64,000 nt of DNA from Mucilaginibacter tundrae (GCF_013408825.1 NZ_JACCBZ010000013.1:1-64000), one strand, 5' to 3'. Shown: positions 31,175 through 41,897, counted from the stretch's first letter. Notes: generated by a model from the letters alone, not told the origin. Program-made: numbers and translations.

Positions 31175-34100
31175 TTACAGCTTCCTTTTTACTTCTACAT
31201 TTTCGTAAGCTTCAACAATATCGCCAACTTCAATGTTGTTAAAGTTTTGGATGTTCAAGCCGCACTCGTAGTTCGCGGTGACTTCTTTAACATCGTCTTT
31301 AAAGCGTTTTAACGAAGCCAATTCACCGGTATATATTACAACACCTTCGCGAATGATACGAATTTTGCTGTTACGGGTGATTTTACCGTCCAGAACCATA
31401 CAACCTGCAATAGTACCCACCTTGCTGATCTTGAATGTTTCACGGATTTCAACGTTAGCAACAATCTTCTCTTCAAAGGTTGGCGCAAGCATACCTTCCA
31501 TCGCGGCTTTTATCTCATTTATGGCGTCATAAATAATAGAATATAACCTGATGTCTATTTGCTCTGCTTCAGCAAGTTTACGCGCACTGCCTGACGGCCT
31601 TACCTGGAAACCAATGATGATCGCATCTGATGCAGAAGCAAGCAATACGTCGGATTCTGAGATCTGACCAACTGCTTTCGATATAATATTTACCTGTATC
31701 TGTTCGGTAGATAATTTCAATAATGAATCGGACAGCGCTTCAATTGAACCATCCACATCACCTTTAACAATAATGTTAAGTTCCTTAAAGTTACCAACCG
31801 CTAAACGGCGGCCAATTTCATCAAGTGTAATGTGTTTCTGTGTACGTAAACCTTGTTCGCGTTGTAACTGTAAACGTTTATTCGCGATTTCACGAGCTTC
31901 AACTTCACTCTCCAGCGCGTTAAATTTATCACCCGCTGTAGGCGCGCCCTGCATACCTAACACCTGTACAGGTGTAGATGGTCCTGCAGATTCAACTCTT
32001 TGTCCGCGTTCATTAGTTAATGCTTTAACACGCCCGCTATAACATCCGGCTAATATTGGGTCGCCTACCTTTAAGCGGCCTGCCTGTACCAATATGGTGG
32101 TAACAATACCACGGCCTTTATCCAAAGCGGCTTCAATAACGGTACCAATGGCTCTTTTGTTAGGGTTAGCTTTTAGTTCTAGTAATTCTGCTTCCAGCAA
32201 TACTTTCTCTAATAGCAAATCAATATTTAAGCCTGTTTTGGCTGATATTTCCTGGGTTTGATATTTACCACCCCATTCCTCAACCAATATGTTCATGGCA
32301 GATAGTTGCTCACGGATCCTGTCCGAATTAGCGCCCGGCCTGTCAATTTTATTGAAAGCGAAGATGATCGGTGCACCTGCAGCCTGCGCGTGGTTTATGG
32401 CCTCGCGGGTTTGCGGCATCACGCTATCATCAGCAGCAATAACTATAATTACAATATCGGTTACCTGGGCACCCCTGGCACGCATAGCGGTAAACGCTTC
32501 GTGACCCGGTGTATCTAAGAAAGTAATCTTTCCTTTATCATCAGGTAACGTTACCTCATAAGCGCCAATGTGCTGGGTAATACCACCTGCCTCGCCGCCT
32601 ATAACGTTTGTTTTACGTATAAAATCCAGTAATGATGTTTTGCCGTGGTCAACGTGGCCCATAATGGTCACAATTGGCGCACGTGGTACTAAATCAGCCG
32701 GATCATCAGGCTGGTCAAGGCTTCCCTCTTCATCCTGTGGTTTAACAAATTCTATCTGGTAACCAAATTCATCAGCCACAATAGCCAGCGTTTCCGCGTC
32801 AAGCCTTTGGTTGATGGATACGAACATGCCCAAACTCATACAAGTAGAGATGATCTGTGTTACCGGTACATCCATCATTGATGCCAGCTCATTGGCTGTA
32901 ACAAATTCGGTTGCCTTTAATATTTTTGATTGTGATTCCTGCTCTAATGCCAGTTCCTCTGCGGTTGCTGCAACATCATCACGTTTTTGACGACGGAATT
33001 TAGCGCGCTGTGCAAATTTACCGGATTTACCTGCCCCGCTTAAACGGGCAAGTGTAGCTTTGATCTGGTCTTGTATATCTTTTTCCGAAGGTTCTTCCTT
33101 AGGCCCTGAGTTATGGTGAGGCGTAGTATTCCTGTTACCTCTAAAATCAGGTCGGTTACCACCACCTTGTCCGCCACCGGCAGTTGGAGGGTTATTTCCC
33201 CTGTTCCTGAAATCCGGACGGTTTGGATTAACCGGTCCTGAAGGCGTAAGCGGCGCCTGGTTTTGCTGATTTCCACCACCACCACCTTGTTGATGATTTC
33301 CACCCTGGCTATCCTTGCGTTTGCGTTTACGTTTTTGGTCGGCGCTATTATTTGATGACGATGCAACCGGGTTACGTTTTTGCGCATCCGGCAATTGTAT
33401 CTTACCAATAATGTTCGGTCCGGTAAGGCGTTCCGCTTTGGCGCGTATCACTTCATTTTCCTGCGGCTCTTCAGCAGCAGGAGCAGGAGTAACGGGTTCG
33501 GCCACAGCAACCGGTGCTGCAGGCGGAGTAACCGGAGGTGCAACTACAGGAGCTTCAATTTTTGGAGCCTCTGCTACTTGAGTCTCAATTTTCGGTATTT
33601 CCACAACAGGAACCTCAACTTTCGGCGCTTCCGGAATTACTTCCTTCTTCACTTCGGCAACTGGCTCTGGTTTTATTTCTTCTTTCTTTGGTTCAGGTTG
33701 CGGCGCTGGCGCTTCTTCCTGTTTAACCACAGGTGTTTCTTTTTTCTCGCCAAACTGTGGTTTAGCGTTCAAATCATCAAGGTTGATGTTGCCAACAACT
33801 TTTACACCCGGCAAAGTAGGAGCTTGTTGCTCTTCCGACTTTTTAACTTCGGGTTCCGGTTTTGGTTTTTCGGTTTGCTGAGGCGTGTAGTTGCCAGCGT
33901 TTTTGATCAGAATCTCTTCATTCTCAAAATCGCGTGAACGGCGGGACTCAGCAGGTTTCGCCTGTTCTGGTTCATCCTTCCTGATCTTCCCGATGTTGAT
34001 CTGCTTGGCTTCTTCCTTAATGCTTTTATCAAAAGCAAATTCCTTCAACAATGCGTTGTACATGTCGCCATTCAGCTTAGCCATAGGTTGTTTTTCAACT

Positions 34101-34198
34101 TTATAGCCTTTGGTTGCCAAAAAATCAACAATAGTACCTGTACCAATGTTAAGCTCTTTTGCTGCCTTAATTAAATTTATGCTTTTGTCTTCTGACAT
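31175..34198 (-). CDS. infB: Translation initiation factor IF-2
   Basis: The 1007-residue protein places initiator tRNA on the ribosome in a GTP-dependent manner. The N-terminal 60 residues hold the conserved IF2_N helical module ([20 protein letters not shown]). A long low-complexity part (about 60-400) is rich in proline, glutamate, lysine and later GGG/QQ/NR stretches. The G domain starts with [10 protein letters not shown] (G1), then DTPGHEAF (G3) and NKID (G4), followed by the domains that contact the ribosome. It is larger than the E. coli protein because of the linker. It is the last gene of the rimP-nusA-infB run (61-nt gap after nusA), the usual order in bacteria. Confidence 0.97.
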   Translation of the reverse strand: MSEDKSINLIKAAKELNIGTGTIVDFLATKGYKVEKQPMAKLNGDMYNALLKEFAFDKSIKEEAKQINIGKIRKDEPEQAKPAESRRSRDFENEEILIKNAGNYTPQQTEKPKPEPEVKKSEEQQAPTLPGVKVVGNINLDDLNAKPQFGEKKETPVVKQEEAPAPQPEPKKEEIKPEPVAEVKKEVIPEAPKVEVPVVEIPKIETQVAEAPKIEAPVVAPPVTPPAAPVAVAEPVTPAPAAEEPQENEVIRAKAERLTGPNIIGKIQLPDAQKRNPVASSSNNSADQKRKRKRKDSQGGNHQQGGGGGNQQNQAPLTPSGPVNPNRPDFRNRGNNPPTAGGGQGGGNRPDFRGNRNTTPHHNSGPKEEPSEKDIQDQIKATLARLSGAGKSGKFAQRAKFRRQKRDDVAATAEELALEQESQSKILKATEFVTANELASMMDVPVTQIISTCMSLGMFVSINQRLDAETLAIVADEFGYQIEFVKPQDEEGSLDQPDDPADLVPRAPIVTIMGHVDHGKTSLLDFIRKTNVIGGEAGGITQHIGAYEVTLPDDKGKITFLDTPGHEAFTAMRARGAQVTDIVIIVIAADDSVMPQTREAINHAQAAGAPIIFAFNKIDRPGANSDRIREQLSAMNILVEEWGGKYQTQEISAKTGLNIDLLLEKVLLEAELLELKANPNKRAIGTVIEAALDKGRGIVTTILVQAGRLKVGDPILAGCYSGRVKALTNERGQRVESAGPSTPVQVLGMQGAPTAGDKFNALESEVEAREIANKRLQLQREQGLRTQKHITLDEIGRRLAVGNFKELNIIVKGDVDGSIEALSDSLLKLSTEQIQVNIISKAVGQISESDVLLASASDAIIIGFQVRPSGSARKLAEAEQIDIRLYSIIYDAINEIKAAMEGMLAPTFEEKIVANVEIRETFKISKVGTIAGCMVLDGKITRNSKIRIIREGVVIYTGELASLKRFKDDVKEVTANYECGLNIQNFNNIEVGDIVEAYENVEVKRKL

Positions 34199-34259
34199 TT
34201 ATTAATTTTTCTTCCCTTATTTATTTGCAAAAATACGATTTTAATTTGGGTTATTAACC

Positions 34260-35495
34260 TTATTCAAACTCCGCTTGCAGTATTGATAATACTTCCTTAA
34301 CAGTTTCTTCTTCTAAATCGGTACGTTTTACCAATTCGCCCACTGTTAATGCCAGTACTGATTTTGCCGTATCTAAACCAATGCGTTTAAATTCGTCCAA
34401 AATCCAGCTGTCAATTTCGTCTGAAAATTCTTCAATGTCCACATCCTCATCCTGTTCGTCAGCCTCACGGTAAACATCAATTTCATAACCTGTCAATTTG
34501 CCTGCCAGTTTAATATTATGGCCGCCACGGCCTATCGCTAGCGATACCTGGTCGGGTTTTAAATAAACTGCGGCAGTTTTTTTCTCATCATCTAACTTAA
34601 TAGAAGTGATTTTAGCCGGTGATAAAGCACGTTGTATATATAACTGTAAATTGTTAGTATAGTTTATCACATCTATATTTTCGTTCTTCAATTCACGAAC
34701 GATGCCATGTATACGTGATCCTTTCATACCAACACATGCGCCAACCGGGTCAATACGGTCATCATATGATTCTACAGCTACCTTGGCGCGTTCGCCCGGT
34801 TCGCGTACAATTTTCTTGATAGTGATCAAGCCATCAAAAATTTCAGGCACTTCCTGCTCAAACAAACGTTGTAAAAACTCAGGAGCAGTACGCGAGATAA
34901 TGATCTTAGGGTTGCTATTCATCATATCAACCTTTGATACTACCGCTTTTACGCTGTCGCCTTTTTTGAAGTAATCGGCAGGTATCTGCTCAGTTTTAGG
35001 TAATAATAACTCGTTACCTTCATCATCAAGCACCAAAGTTTCTTTTTTCCAAACCTGGTAAACTTCGCCTGTTACAATTTCGCCTACGCGGTCTTTATAT
35101 TTTTTGAAGATCTCGTCTTTCTCTAATTCTAAAATTTTAGAAACTAAAGTCTGGCGTGCTGCTAAAATGGCGCGGCGGCCAAAGCTTTCTAAAGTGATCT
35201 GCTCAATGTACTCATCACCAACTTCCAAATCCGGATCTATCTTTTGCGCTTCCGCTAATTCAATTTCCAGGTCATCATCCTCACTAAAACCGTCTTCCAT
35301 AACCACACGTGTGCGCCAAATTTCAAGGTCACCATTATCTGTGTTTACGATAACATCGCAATTTTCATCATTGCCATACTTTTTACGGATCATACTTCTG
35401 AAAACGTCCTCAAGGACACTCATCATGGTTGGACGATCGATGTTTTTGAAATCTTTAAATTCCTGAAAAGAATCAATTAAATTAATATTGCTCAT
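34260..35495 (-). CDS. nusA: Transcription termination/antitermination factor NusA
   Basis: The 411-residue protein has the N-terminal RNA-polymerase-binding region (IDSFQEFKDFKNIDRPTMMS), an S1 RNA-binding domain (about 130-200, VGEIVTGEVYQVWKK), two KH domains (for example GVCVGMKGSRIHGIVRELKN-like and LAIGRGGHNIKLAGKLTGY), and an acidic C-terminal part. It lacks a second acidic repeat, as is usual outside gamma-proteobacteria. It modulates pausing, termination and antitermination. It lies 80 nt from rimP and 61 nt from infB, so all three are presumably one operon driven by the promoter upstream of rimP. Confidence 0.95.
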   Translation of the reverse strand: MSNINLIDSFQEFKDFKNIDRPTMMSVLEDVFRSMIRKKYGNDENCDVIVNTDNGDLEIWRTRVVMEDGFSEDDDLEIELAEAQKIDPDLEVGDEYIEQITLESFGRRAILAARQTLVSKILELEKDEIFKKYKDRVGEIVTGEVYQVWKKETLVLDDEGNELLLPKTEQIPADYFKKGDSVKAVVSKVDMMNSNPKIIISRTAPEFLQRLFEQEVPEIFDGLITIKKIVREPGERAKVAVESYDDRIDPVGACVGMKGSRIHGIVRELKNENIDVINYTNNLQLYIQRALSPAKITSIKLDDEKKTAAVYLKPDQVSLAIGRGGHNIKLAGKLTGYEIDVYREADEQDEDVDIEEFSDEIDSWILDEFKRIGLDTAKSVLALTVGELVKRTDLEEETVKEVLSILQAEFE

Positions 35496-35575
35496 TTTTC
35501 ATTAAATTGTTTTTTTCTTCAATGGTAATAAGCTATCATGAGCTTGTTTGTTTAAGAGGCAGCTCATGATGGTTC

Positions 35576-36046
35576 TTACTTGAATGATATTAAAACCTTC
35601 GTTTCTGTTATTTTATCTATCGGGATAACGCTTTCAATTATTTCGGCCTTTTTCCCTTTTTGTTTAATTTGTTCTTCAATTACTATGGCGTCTTCTGCAA
35701 GGGCTGTTAATTTGCCTTCGCGCTTTACGCCGTCATCCATTTTAATAGCCAGATCCCTGCCTATGTTTTTGGTATACTGCCTTACTGATTTCAGCGGTGT
35801 ATCTAATCCCGGCGATGACACTTCTAAGTTATAAGCCTCTTCAATTACGTTGTCTTCTTCTAACTTAAAACCAACGTAACGGCTTATGGCTGCACAATCC
35901 GCAATGCCTATACCATTGTCGCCATCTACCAGAATGATCAGCTTTCTGTTAGCCTGCATTGTTACATCTACCACAAACAAATCGGGGCGCTCTAACTCCG
36001 CTATCTTCTCTTCTACCAGTTCTGTTACTTTATTTTCAATATTCAT
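35576..36046 (-). CDS. rimP: Ribosome maturation factor RimP
   Basis: The 156-residue protein has the two RimP domains: an N-terminal domain (KVTELVEEKIAELERPDLFV, and DGDNGIGIADCAAISRYVGF) and a C-terminal Sm-like beta-barrel (EAYNLEVSSPGLDTPLKSVR, IVIEEQIKQKGKK). It helps assemble the 30S ribosomal subunit. It is the first gene of the rimP-nusA-infB operon. A well-formed promoter and a GC hairpin lie in the leader, suggesting regulation at the start of the operon. Confidence 0.93.
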   Translation of the reverse strand: MNIENKVTELVEEKIAELERPDLFVVDVTMQANRKLIILVDGDNGIGIADCAAISRYVGFKLEEDNVIEEAYNLEVSSPGLDTPLKSVRQYTKNIGRDLAIKMDDGVKREGKLTALAEDAIVIEEQIKQKGKKAEIIESVIPIDKITETKVLISFK

Positions 36047-36080
36047 TATCCGGTTTGATAATTTTGATTGATAACTAAAA

Positions 36081-36101
36081 GAGGGGGCTCAGCGCCCCCT
36101 C
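36081..36101 (-). other. Leader hairpin of rimP operon
   Basis: On the minus strand GAGGGGGC and GCCCCCTC arms enclose TCAGC/GCTGA, and the RNA would continue with CUCUUUUAG. The hairpin lies between the promoter (36117-36146) and the rimP start (36046). It resembles a short attenuator terminator, but the T-run is only four bases long. Confidence 0.55.
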
Positions 36102-36116
36102 CATTTAATTTGAATG

Positions 36117-36146
36117 CAAATATAGTGTATATTATTTGATTTTCAA
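36117..36146 (-). promoter_or_regulatory. Promoter of rimP-nusA-infB
   Basis: On the minus strand TTG (36146-36144) and TATATTTG (36124-36117) are separated by 19 nt, an exact Bacteroidota -33/-7 arrangement. Transcription would start near 36110, giving a leader of about 65 nt. Confidence 0.75.
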
Positions 36147-36151
36147 AGCGT

Positions 36152-36574
36152 TTATTGCTTAAAAATCAAGTCGAGATACTGCTTTTTACCAGGTTTTTGG
36201 TGATTTTTAATATAATCCCAGGCATTGCTACCTTTATCGTACTGATAATAGCGCATAAAATAGGTTTGATGGGGATTGAAAGGAGTGTCAGGCATGAAAA
36301 CTACGGTGCTATCCCTAACTATATATCTGCCAGGTTGTACCGGTTGAAAATCCTTCAAATCCGTATCGGCTGGCATACGATATACTTGTATTAAGTTTTG
36401 CCAGATATTGATTGTGGTATCCCGGTTGATATCCTGTAAAATCGCGTAATCTAACCCTGATATTTTCAAATGCTTATCGCTGTCGACCAAAGCAATTTGA
36501 ATTGCAGGGTGATTATCATTGCGCTTGCAGCCAACAATCATCAACAACATAACTATGAAAACCAATTTTTTCAT
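36152..36574 (-). CDS. Small lipoprotein of unknown function
   Basis: The 140-residue protein has a lipoprotein signal peptide: hydrophobic segment then IVGC, with the cysteine at residue 16 as the lipidation site. The mature part is a mixed beta-rich domain that I do not recognise (YRMPADTDLKDF, YIVRDSTVVFMP, QTYFMRYYQYDKGSNAWDYI). It is 14 nt after the S9 peptidase stop on the same strand, so probably in the same operon. A periplasmic or outer-membrane location is expected. Confidence 0.75.
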   Translation of the reverse strand: MKKLVFIVMLLMIVGCKRNDNHPAIQIALVDSDKHLKISGLDYAILQDINRDTTINIWQNLIQVYRMPADTDLKDFQPVQPGRYIVRDSTVVFMPDTPFNPHQTYFMRYYQYDKGSNAWDYIKNHQKPGKKQYLDLIFKQ

Positions 36575-36588
36575 CGTGATAGTTAAAG

Positions 36589-38961
36589 TTAATTCTTCAA
36601 TGTTTCCTGAAAGAGCTTATAAATACGCTTGTATTCATCGGTCCAGCTACTGGGTTGTTCAAAGGCATGATCTTCTACAGGGTAAGGCGCCAGCCACCAG
36701 TTTTCTTTATGCAACTCGATCAGTTTTTGGGTAAGCCTAACAATATCCTGAAAATTTACATTCTGATCGATCATGCCGTGTAGCATCAGTAAGTTTCCTT
36801 TCAGCCCATCAGCGAAGTAAATTGGCGAACTTAAACGATAAGCTTTTTCATCATTGTAGGGCTCGTTCAAAATATCGGCAGTATACTCGTGGTTATAATG
36901 TGCCCAATCAGTTACTGAACGTATAGCGGCACCTGATTTAAATACATCCGGCGCGGTAAACATGGCCATTAAGGTCATAAATCCACCGTATGAGCCGCCA
37001 TAAATACCCACATGTTTAGGGTTTACACCGTAATTATCAACCAAATATTTAACGCCATCTACCTGATCACTCAAATCCTTGCCGCCCATGTGGCGATATA
37101 TGGCTGTGCGCCAATCCCGGCCATAGCCAGCACTGCCGGAATAATCGATATCTAAAACAGTATAACCCTGGTCGGTGAGCATGTTGTTAAACATCATCTC
37201 GCGGAAATAATAGCTCCAGGCATACATTACGTTTTGTAAATATCCCGCGCCATGCACAAATACAACAGCCGGTTTGGCTGGATCAGGGTTTTTAGGCAGA
37301 TATAATCTTGCATAAACGTCGCTGCCATAACGGTTTTTAAAAGTGATGATAGGTGCATCCCGCCAGGCGTAAGAATTAAATTCCGCAGAAGTTGAACGTG
37401 TTACCTGTACAGCTTTTGCACCCGGCTTATTGAGTTGCAGATATAATTCCCAAGGTTTGTTGGTATAAGAGTATCGTATAGCCAGCCATTTTTCATCCGG
37501 AGAAAGCGATACATCATTGTCGCCTTTAACAGAGGTTAATTTAACCGGTTCACCGCCGCTTACCGCCAACCTATAGTACTGGTAATCTCCGGGATGATCA
37601 ATATTGGCATTGAAATAGAAAGTTTTTTTGTCATGTGATAATTGCAGGTTTTGTACTTCCCATTTGCCATTGGTCAGTTGTTTTTTATCGCCGTTACTAA
37701 TATTGCAAACATAAATGTGACTATAGCCGCTTGCTTCGCTCTGGTAATAAAAATGGTCATTATCCAGCCAATCGATATTACCGGTAGAGTACCAATCATC
37801 CGCAATGCCCGGCGCGCCACCAACCCAAGCATCATTATGCTGCCTGTCTAGCAAGCTTAATGCGCCATTTTCAGCATCAAGCGACATGATCCAGCGATCC
37901 TTGTTATCAATAGCGTTTACAACAACAAGCGCGTGTTTGCCATCTTCGTTCCAAACTGGCCCGTTGATAACCACTTTACGGTCTTCATTTAGCTTAGTGC
38001 GTCCTGCTAATTCAGCAGGATAATCTTTTACATAATCGGGCAAATCCTTTATGCCGGCAATGTTTTTTGTGTTAACACCGTAAACAGAATCGCGCTGTGT
38101 ATCATAAATAAAAGATTCGCAAACCGGTTGTGGGCCACCAACCTTGGTGCGGTTTGTTATATCTTCTGTATAACCACTCGCGGTTACATAATTGGGCACA
38201 ATCGTGTTTTTATCCTCCGGCGATTTTATCAGGCGATAAGTAATATATCTACCATCGGGGCTTAGCTCTACATTGTCAATATCCCGGCCATCGGTTACGA
38301 GTTCTTTTATTTTTTTAGGCTGAAATTTCTTTTTCTCTTCAGCATCGAGCTTTTTATTTTTATCGTCCAGTTTAATAATGTCGAATAACTCCAATTGCTG
38401 TTGTTTCAGCCATTTTGCCTGTTCGGTTCCATCATCGGTTTTATCTTTTTTGGCAGATGCTACAAAATTGGTTAATTGTGTTAATTCTCCTCCATTAAGT
38501 TTTAACGCAAATAGGTTATCGGCTTTAATAAATAAAACCTCGGTTCCATCAGCATTAAAAGTTGGGGATGTTTCGTTATCAGTAGTGCGGGTAAGCTGTA
38601 TAGTTTTGCCCGATTTTATATTTTCCAGGTAGGTATCACCACCATGCGAATACACTTTTAAAGTATGTGCCTGGTTCCATTTGCTGCCATAAATGGGTGC
38701 AATTTCGGATTGTTCTTTATCACTTACCTTTTGCGGGGTGAGGTTGTTAGTTGTAATGGAATATAATTCATCCCTAAACGTGTTATCAGGGTTCCACTTA
38801 AAATAGATTTTTTTACCGTCGTCACTCCACTTAATATCAGAAGGCGCTACACCGATCCATTTTGGGTCGCGCATGATCTTTTCGATGGTGAGCGTATCCA
38901 GCTTTTGAGCGAAAGCATTACAGGAAACAGCTATCAACAATAATGGGAGTAGTTTTTTCAT
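36589..38961 (-). CDS. Secreted S9 family prolyl-oligopeptidase-like peptidase
   Basis: The 790-residue protein has a signal peptide (ending NAFAQ), an N-terminal seven-bladed beta-propeller (about 40-540, with WSDDGKKIYFKW and LSPDGRYITYR repeats) and a C-terminal alpha/beta hydrolase domain. The catalytic serine is in GIYGGSYGGFM, the aspartate is probably in MLHGMIDQNV, and the histidine is in PVEDHAFEQP. This layout matches DPP-IV/S9 peptidases, which cut short peptides after proline or alanine. It probably works in the periplasm to degrade or process peptides. The start at 38961 is the signal-peptide methionine. Confidence 0.9.
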   Translation of the reverse strand: MKKLLPLLLIAVSCNAFAQKLDTLTIEKIMRDPKWIGVAPSDIKWSDDGKKIYFKWNPDNTFRDELYSITTNNLTPQKVSDKEQSEIAPIYGSKWNQAHTLKVYSHGGDTYLENIKSGKTIQLTRTTDNETSPTFNADGTEVLFIKADNLFALKLNGGELTQLTNFVASAKKDKTDDGTEQAKWLKQQQLELFDIIKLDDKNKKLDAEEKKKFQPKKIKELVTDGRDIDNVELSPDGRYITYRLIKSPEDKNTIVPNYVTASGYTEDITNRTKVGGPQPVCESFIYDTQRDSVYGVNTKNIAGIKDLPDYVKDYPAELAGRTKLNEDRKVVINGPVWNEDGKHALVVVNAIDNKDRWIMSLDAENGALSLLDRQHNDAWVGGAPGIADDWYSTGNIDWLDNDHFYYQSEASGYSHIYVCNISNGDKKQLTNGKWEVQNLQLSHDKKTFYFNANIDHPGDYQYYRLAVSGGEPVKLTSVKGDNDVSLSPDEKWLAIRYSYTNKPWELYLQLNKPGAKAVQVTRSTSAEFNSYAWRDAPIITFKNRYGSDVYARLYLPKNPDPAKPAVVFVHGAGYLQNVMYAWSYYFREMMFNNMLTDQGYTVLDIDYSGSAGYGRDWRTAIYRHMGGKDLSDQVDGVKYLVDNYGVNPKHVGIYGGSYGGFMTLMAMFTAPDVFKSGAAIRSVTDWAHYNHEYTADILNEPYNDEKAYRLSSPIYFADGLKGNLLMLHGMIDQNVNFQDIVRLTQKLIELHKENWWLAPYPVEDHAFEQPSSWTDEYKRIYKLFQETLKN

Positions 38962-39070
38962 TGATAAATAATGAGGTAATTAATTTGCAATATAGCAGTT
39001 TCGTGAGATTTTTATTTTACAGTATTGCCCGACATTAGAATTATGCTTAATTTGATTTTTTTAACAACCT

Positions 39071-39595
39071 ATGACAGACGAACAAATGAAATACCCGGTG
39101 GGTAAATTTACCCCACCGGCATCATATACTGATGAGGATATCAGGCATTGGATAAACGAAATTAAAATGTTGCCCGGCCAAATGCGCCAGGCTATCATCA
39201 GTTTAAATGATAAGCAGTTGGATACCCCATACCGCACCGGCGGCTGGACTTTAAGGCAGGTGGTGCATCATGTAGCCGATAGCCACATGAACTCGATTGT
39301 TCGTTTCAAACTGGCATTGACCGAGTATAACCCCACTATAAAACCTTACGAAGAAGCTTATTGGGCATTACAGCCCGATTATCGTTTACCGGTAGAATCA
39401 TCATTAAGAATTTTGGAGGGTATACATATTCATTGGGTTAACCTGCTGGAAAGCTTTACCGAAAACGAATGGAGCCGAACTTTTACCAACCCGGAATCAG
39501 GCCAAACCATATCACTTAAACGCGCGCTTGGCTTATATGCCTGGCACGGCAGGCATCACTTGGCACATATAACCGAAACGGTGAAGAGGTTTTAA
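39071..39595 (+). CDS. DinB-fold thiol transferase (YfiT/BstA-like)
   Basis: The 174-residue protein has the four-helix DinB fold with three metal histidines: HHVADSH near residue 65 and WHGRHHLAHI near residue 158. The N-terminal PVGKFTPPASYTDEDIRHWI and QLDTPYRTGGWTLRQVVHHV are close to YfiT/BstA, which uses bacillithiol to detoxify electrophiles in Firmicutes and Bacteroidota. The presence of a YtxJ-type gene elsewhere in the window agrees with a bacillithiol-using host. Activity is inferred from the family only. Confidence 0.8.
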   Translation: MTDEQMKYPVGKFTPPASYTDEDIRHWINEIKMLPGQMRQAIISLNDKQLDTPYRTGGWTLRQVVHHVADSHMNSIVRFKLALTEYNPTIKPYEEAYWALQPDYRLPVESSLRILEGIHIHWVNLLESFTENEWSRTFTNPESGQTISLKRALGLYAWHGRHHLAHITETVKRF

Positions 39596-39619
39596 ATAGA
39601 AAAGAGAACAATAGGTGAT

Positions 39620-41011
39620 TTACATATCCATTCCATCCATTTTATCACTCTTTTTCATCTTTAACAAAGCAGGCGAGATCCTGATATAAACCTCAAACCC
39701 AATTGGCGCGCTACCATAAAGCGGGTGCAATGCTGTTGGCGAGATATTGGCCGTTGCCTGTATCCCGCCTGTGATATTAGTTTGCTTAATTGTACTGAAA
39801 ATGCGGCTGATACCTAAAGTAATAGCATTGATATTAAAGTTAGGGTTAGCAGGAAACTCGCCTGTTAAATCCAGTTCATCAGCATCTTTGGATACATATT
39901 CATACCGGTCGTAAATCGCGACTTTGTGCCACTGGAAACTATTTTCCAATAATATAGATGGCAGTGTTTTTTGATTGTCGGAATAATGGTTTTGCCCATA
40001 TACCAATGTTGTAGCTATGTAACTATCTTCATTAAGCATTTTAGTATGGATAACTGATGCCGTAGACCGGATCACATTTTGCAATGGCTCAAGCGCCTCC
40101 GTGCTTTTTATCCAGCCATTTGAAACCTGCAATGCCCATTCTTTTGATGGGTTATAGGAAAGGCGAACAGAGTAGGAATCAAACCGCATAGCGTCAAAAT
40201 TATATCGGTACTCATCGGGCTCGCGTCCGGTGAATATTGAGCCTTCCAGTTTTACGTTACTTATCCTCAAACCTAAAGTAGCCACTCCGAAAGTAATATG
40301 CGTAGCATCTTGGTAATGATGGCCCAACGGTGCATCCGGGTCATTCATGGCGGATAACCGGTGCATAAACACCGGCGGGCCTAAAGCAGGTTCACCCGGA
40401 TCTCCAAAAGAGAAGGATAGGTCAGCATCTTTAGCTATTTTTTGCGTGTAGTTCACACTTAGTTCCGCGAAAAGATCATGCGGATGTTGAATATCTACCA
40501 GTTTTTTTCCTTTATATGATTCGCCTGTTTGGTAAAGCAGCGGGTAGCCGCCCGGCCCAACCAGAAAAGGATCAAAAGAAAACATGGTATTTACTGAAAA
40601 TAAACCCCCGCTGCCAACTTTATGCTGAGTCATCGCCATTATCCAATCAGGTGCGTCGAATGCTTTACCGCCGCGGCTTCCTTGTTTAAAAACATCCTGG
40701 TTGTCATACCTTGCAAAAAAGCTTCCGTGTATCATGGTCATCCAGCCCTCAGCGGGAATCATATAGGCATAAATAGGTGTTTCATCTGGTACCCATGATG
40801 TGCCCGAACCGTCACGGTTCATGGGCACATCCGGTGAGTATTGGCTGTTCATTATGGGTTTGGAATTATCCATTTTCATGCCGCCCATATCCATCCCATC
40901 CATATCTTTGGTTGCTGATGGCTTCTTTTTAGTGGTGTCCATCTTCATGGGCTGCTGCGCGAAGGAAGAATGGGCAACGACCATCAGCATTAATAAAAAA
41001 AATGTTCTCAT
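39620..41011 (-). CDS. Met-rich outer-membrane-like protein, copper operon
   Basis: The frame extends to 41086 but overlaps the upstream gene, so the ATG at 41011 with a signal peptide (LLMLMVVAHSSFAQ) is preferred, giving 463 residues. After cleavage a Met/Asp-rich stretch (KDMDGMDMGGMKMDNSKP) occurs, and the extreme C-terminus repeats KMDGMDM, suggesting copper(I) or silver binding. The middle resembles a beta-barrel with many aromatic strands (EGWMTMIHGSFFARYDNQDV) and no enzyme motif. It ends a four-gene minus-strand run with metal-binding proteins, so a role in copper handling is inferred. Confidence 0.65.
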   Translation of the reverse strand: MRTFFLLMLMVVAHSSFAQQPMKMDTTKKKPSATKDMDGMDMGGMKMDNSKPIMNSQYSPDVPMNRDGSGTSWVPDETPIYAYMIPAEGWMTMIHGSFFARYDNQDVFKQGSRGGKAFDAPDWIMAMTQHKVGSGGLFSVNTMFSFDPFLVGPGGYPLLYQTGESYKGKKLVDIQHPHDLFAELSVNYTQKIAKDADLSFSFGDPGEPALGPPVFMHRLSAMNDPDAPLGHHYQDATHITFGVATLGLRISNVKLEGSIFTGREPDEYRYNFDAMRFDSYSVRLSYNPSKEWALQVSNGWIKSTEALEPLQNVIRSTASVIHTKMLNEDSYIATTLVYGQNHYSDNQKTLPSILLENSFQWHKVAIYDRYEYVSKDADELDLTGEFPANPNFNINAITLGISRIFSTIKQTNITGGIQATANISPTALHPLYGSAPIGFEVYIRISPALLKMKKSDKMDGMDM

Positions 41012-41075
41012 ATCATTTGCTTTCGAAAATTTTAAATATGTTATTCGATTCTTATAAAAAGGGAGAAGCTCTACA

Positions 41076-41879
41076 TTAAAAAACATTAAATATATTATAC
41101 TCCAGCCTTACCAGATAGGTGTTTTTACTGTTGCGTACCATATCATTATATATAGGTGTACGATAAGAAAAATCCAGGCGGCATATGCTGTTAAATATTA
41201 GCTGCACCGCCGGGGCTACATCCAGATAGCTTTGGCTATAACCGGGATTATCTTTTCCCAACAGCTCCACATATAAATTTAAATTTACCTGGTTATAGTT
41301 TGTATATGATTTCGGGAGTAATAAATAACCTGCCGAAAAAGTATACGCCACCGCATCTCTTGAATTTTGCTGCGGCAGGTCGTAACCACCCCGGTTATCA
41401 AATGCTTGCAAATAACTGGTAGATGCAGACAATGCTAACTTGTGCAGTAATTGCGTAAATACCACACCGCCCTGTGCCCCGCTGTTATCACCTTCTAAAG
41501 ATATTTCCTGGTTGGGTAAGGGATTGTTAATACTTGAAGCCTTTACAAAAAATGCCCCGCGAAAATGTTTCTGTACAGAATCTATCGACAAAAACCTATA
41601 CTTGACGTAAACACTTCCTCCCTCAAAATGCTGGTCGGCCTGGTAATAGTTCGACTCATACAGCGCGCCATGTATCATCCAGTTTTTGCTGGCGCCATAC
41701 ATTACCTCCAGTGTGCTGCGGTCTTTATAATTAGGATTAAAATATCCCTGATTTTCCAGGCGGATGCCGATAGAGTGGGTAGCCATATTACTGGCCGGCT
41801 CGGTATTTACATATAATTCCTGGGCAAATGCCGGGCACCACCAAACCATCAGGCTTAAAACCCAATATAGCTTTTTCAT
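41076..41879 (-). CDS. Outer-membrane beta-barrel protein, copper operon
   Basis: The 267-residue protein has a signal peptide (WWCPAFAQ) and a series of alternating beta-strands with aromatic ends (TLEVMYGASKNWMIHGALYE, GSVYVKYRFLS) finishing in a strand ending in F. This suits a 10-14-stranded outer-membrane barrel. No domain with known function is recognised. It sits 19 nt from the HMA-domain gene and 64 nt before the Met-rich protein in the same direction, so it is probably part of the same metal-responsive operon. Confidence 0.65.
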   Translation of the reverse strand: MKKLYWVLSLMVWWCPAFAQELYVNTEPASNMATHSIGIRLENQGYFNPNYKDRSTLEVMYGASKNWMIHGALYESNYYQADQHFEGGSVYVKYRFLSIDSVQKHFRGAFFVKASSINNPLPNQEISLEGDNSGAQGGVVFTQLLHKLALSASTSYLQAFDNRGGYDLPQQNSRDAVAYTFSAGYLLLPKSYTNYNQVNLNLYVELLGKDNPGYSQSYLDVAPAVQLIFNSICRLDFSYRTPIYNDMVRNSKNTYLVRLEYNIFNVF

Positions 41880-41897
41880 AATAAGAATGATTGAAGC

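Noticed and set aside
33380..33937. 185-residue plus-strand frame in infB
   Set aside because: It lies antisense to the Pro/Glu/Lys-rich linker of IF-2 and encodes a repetitive Phe/Arg-rich sequence, so it is a shadow.
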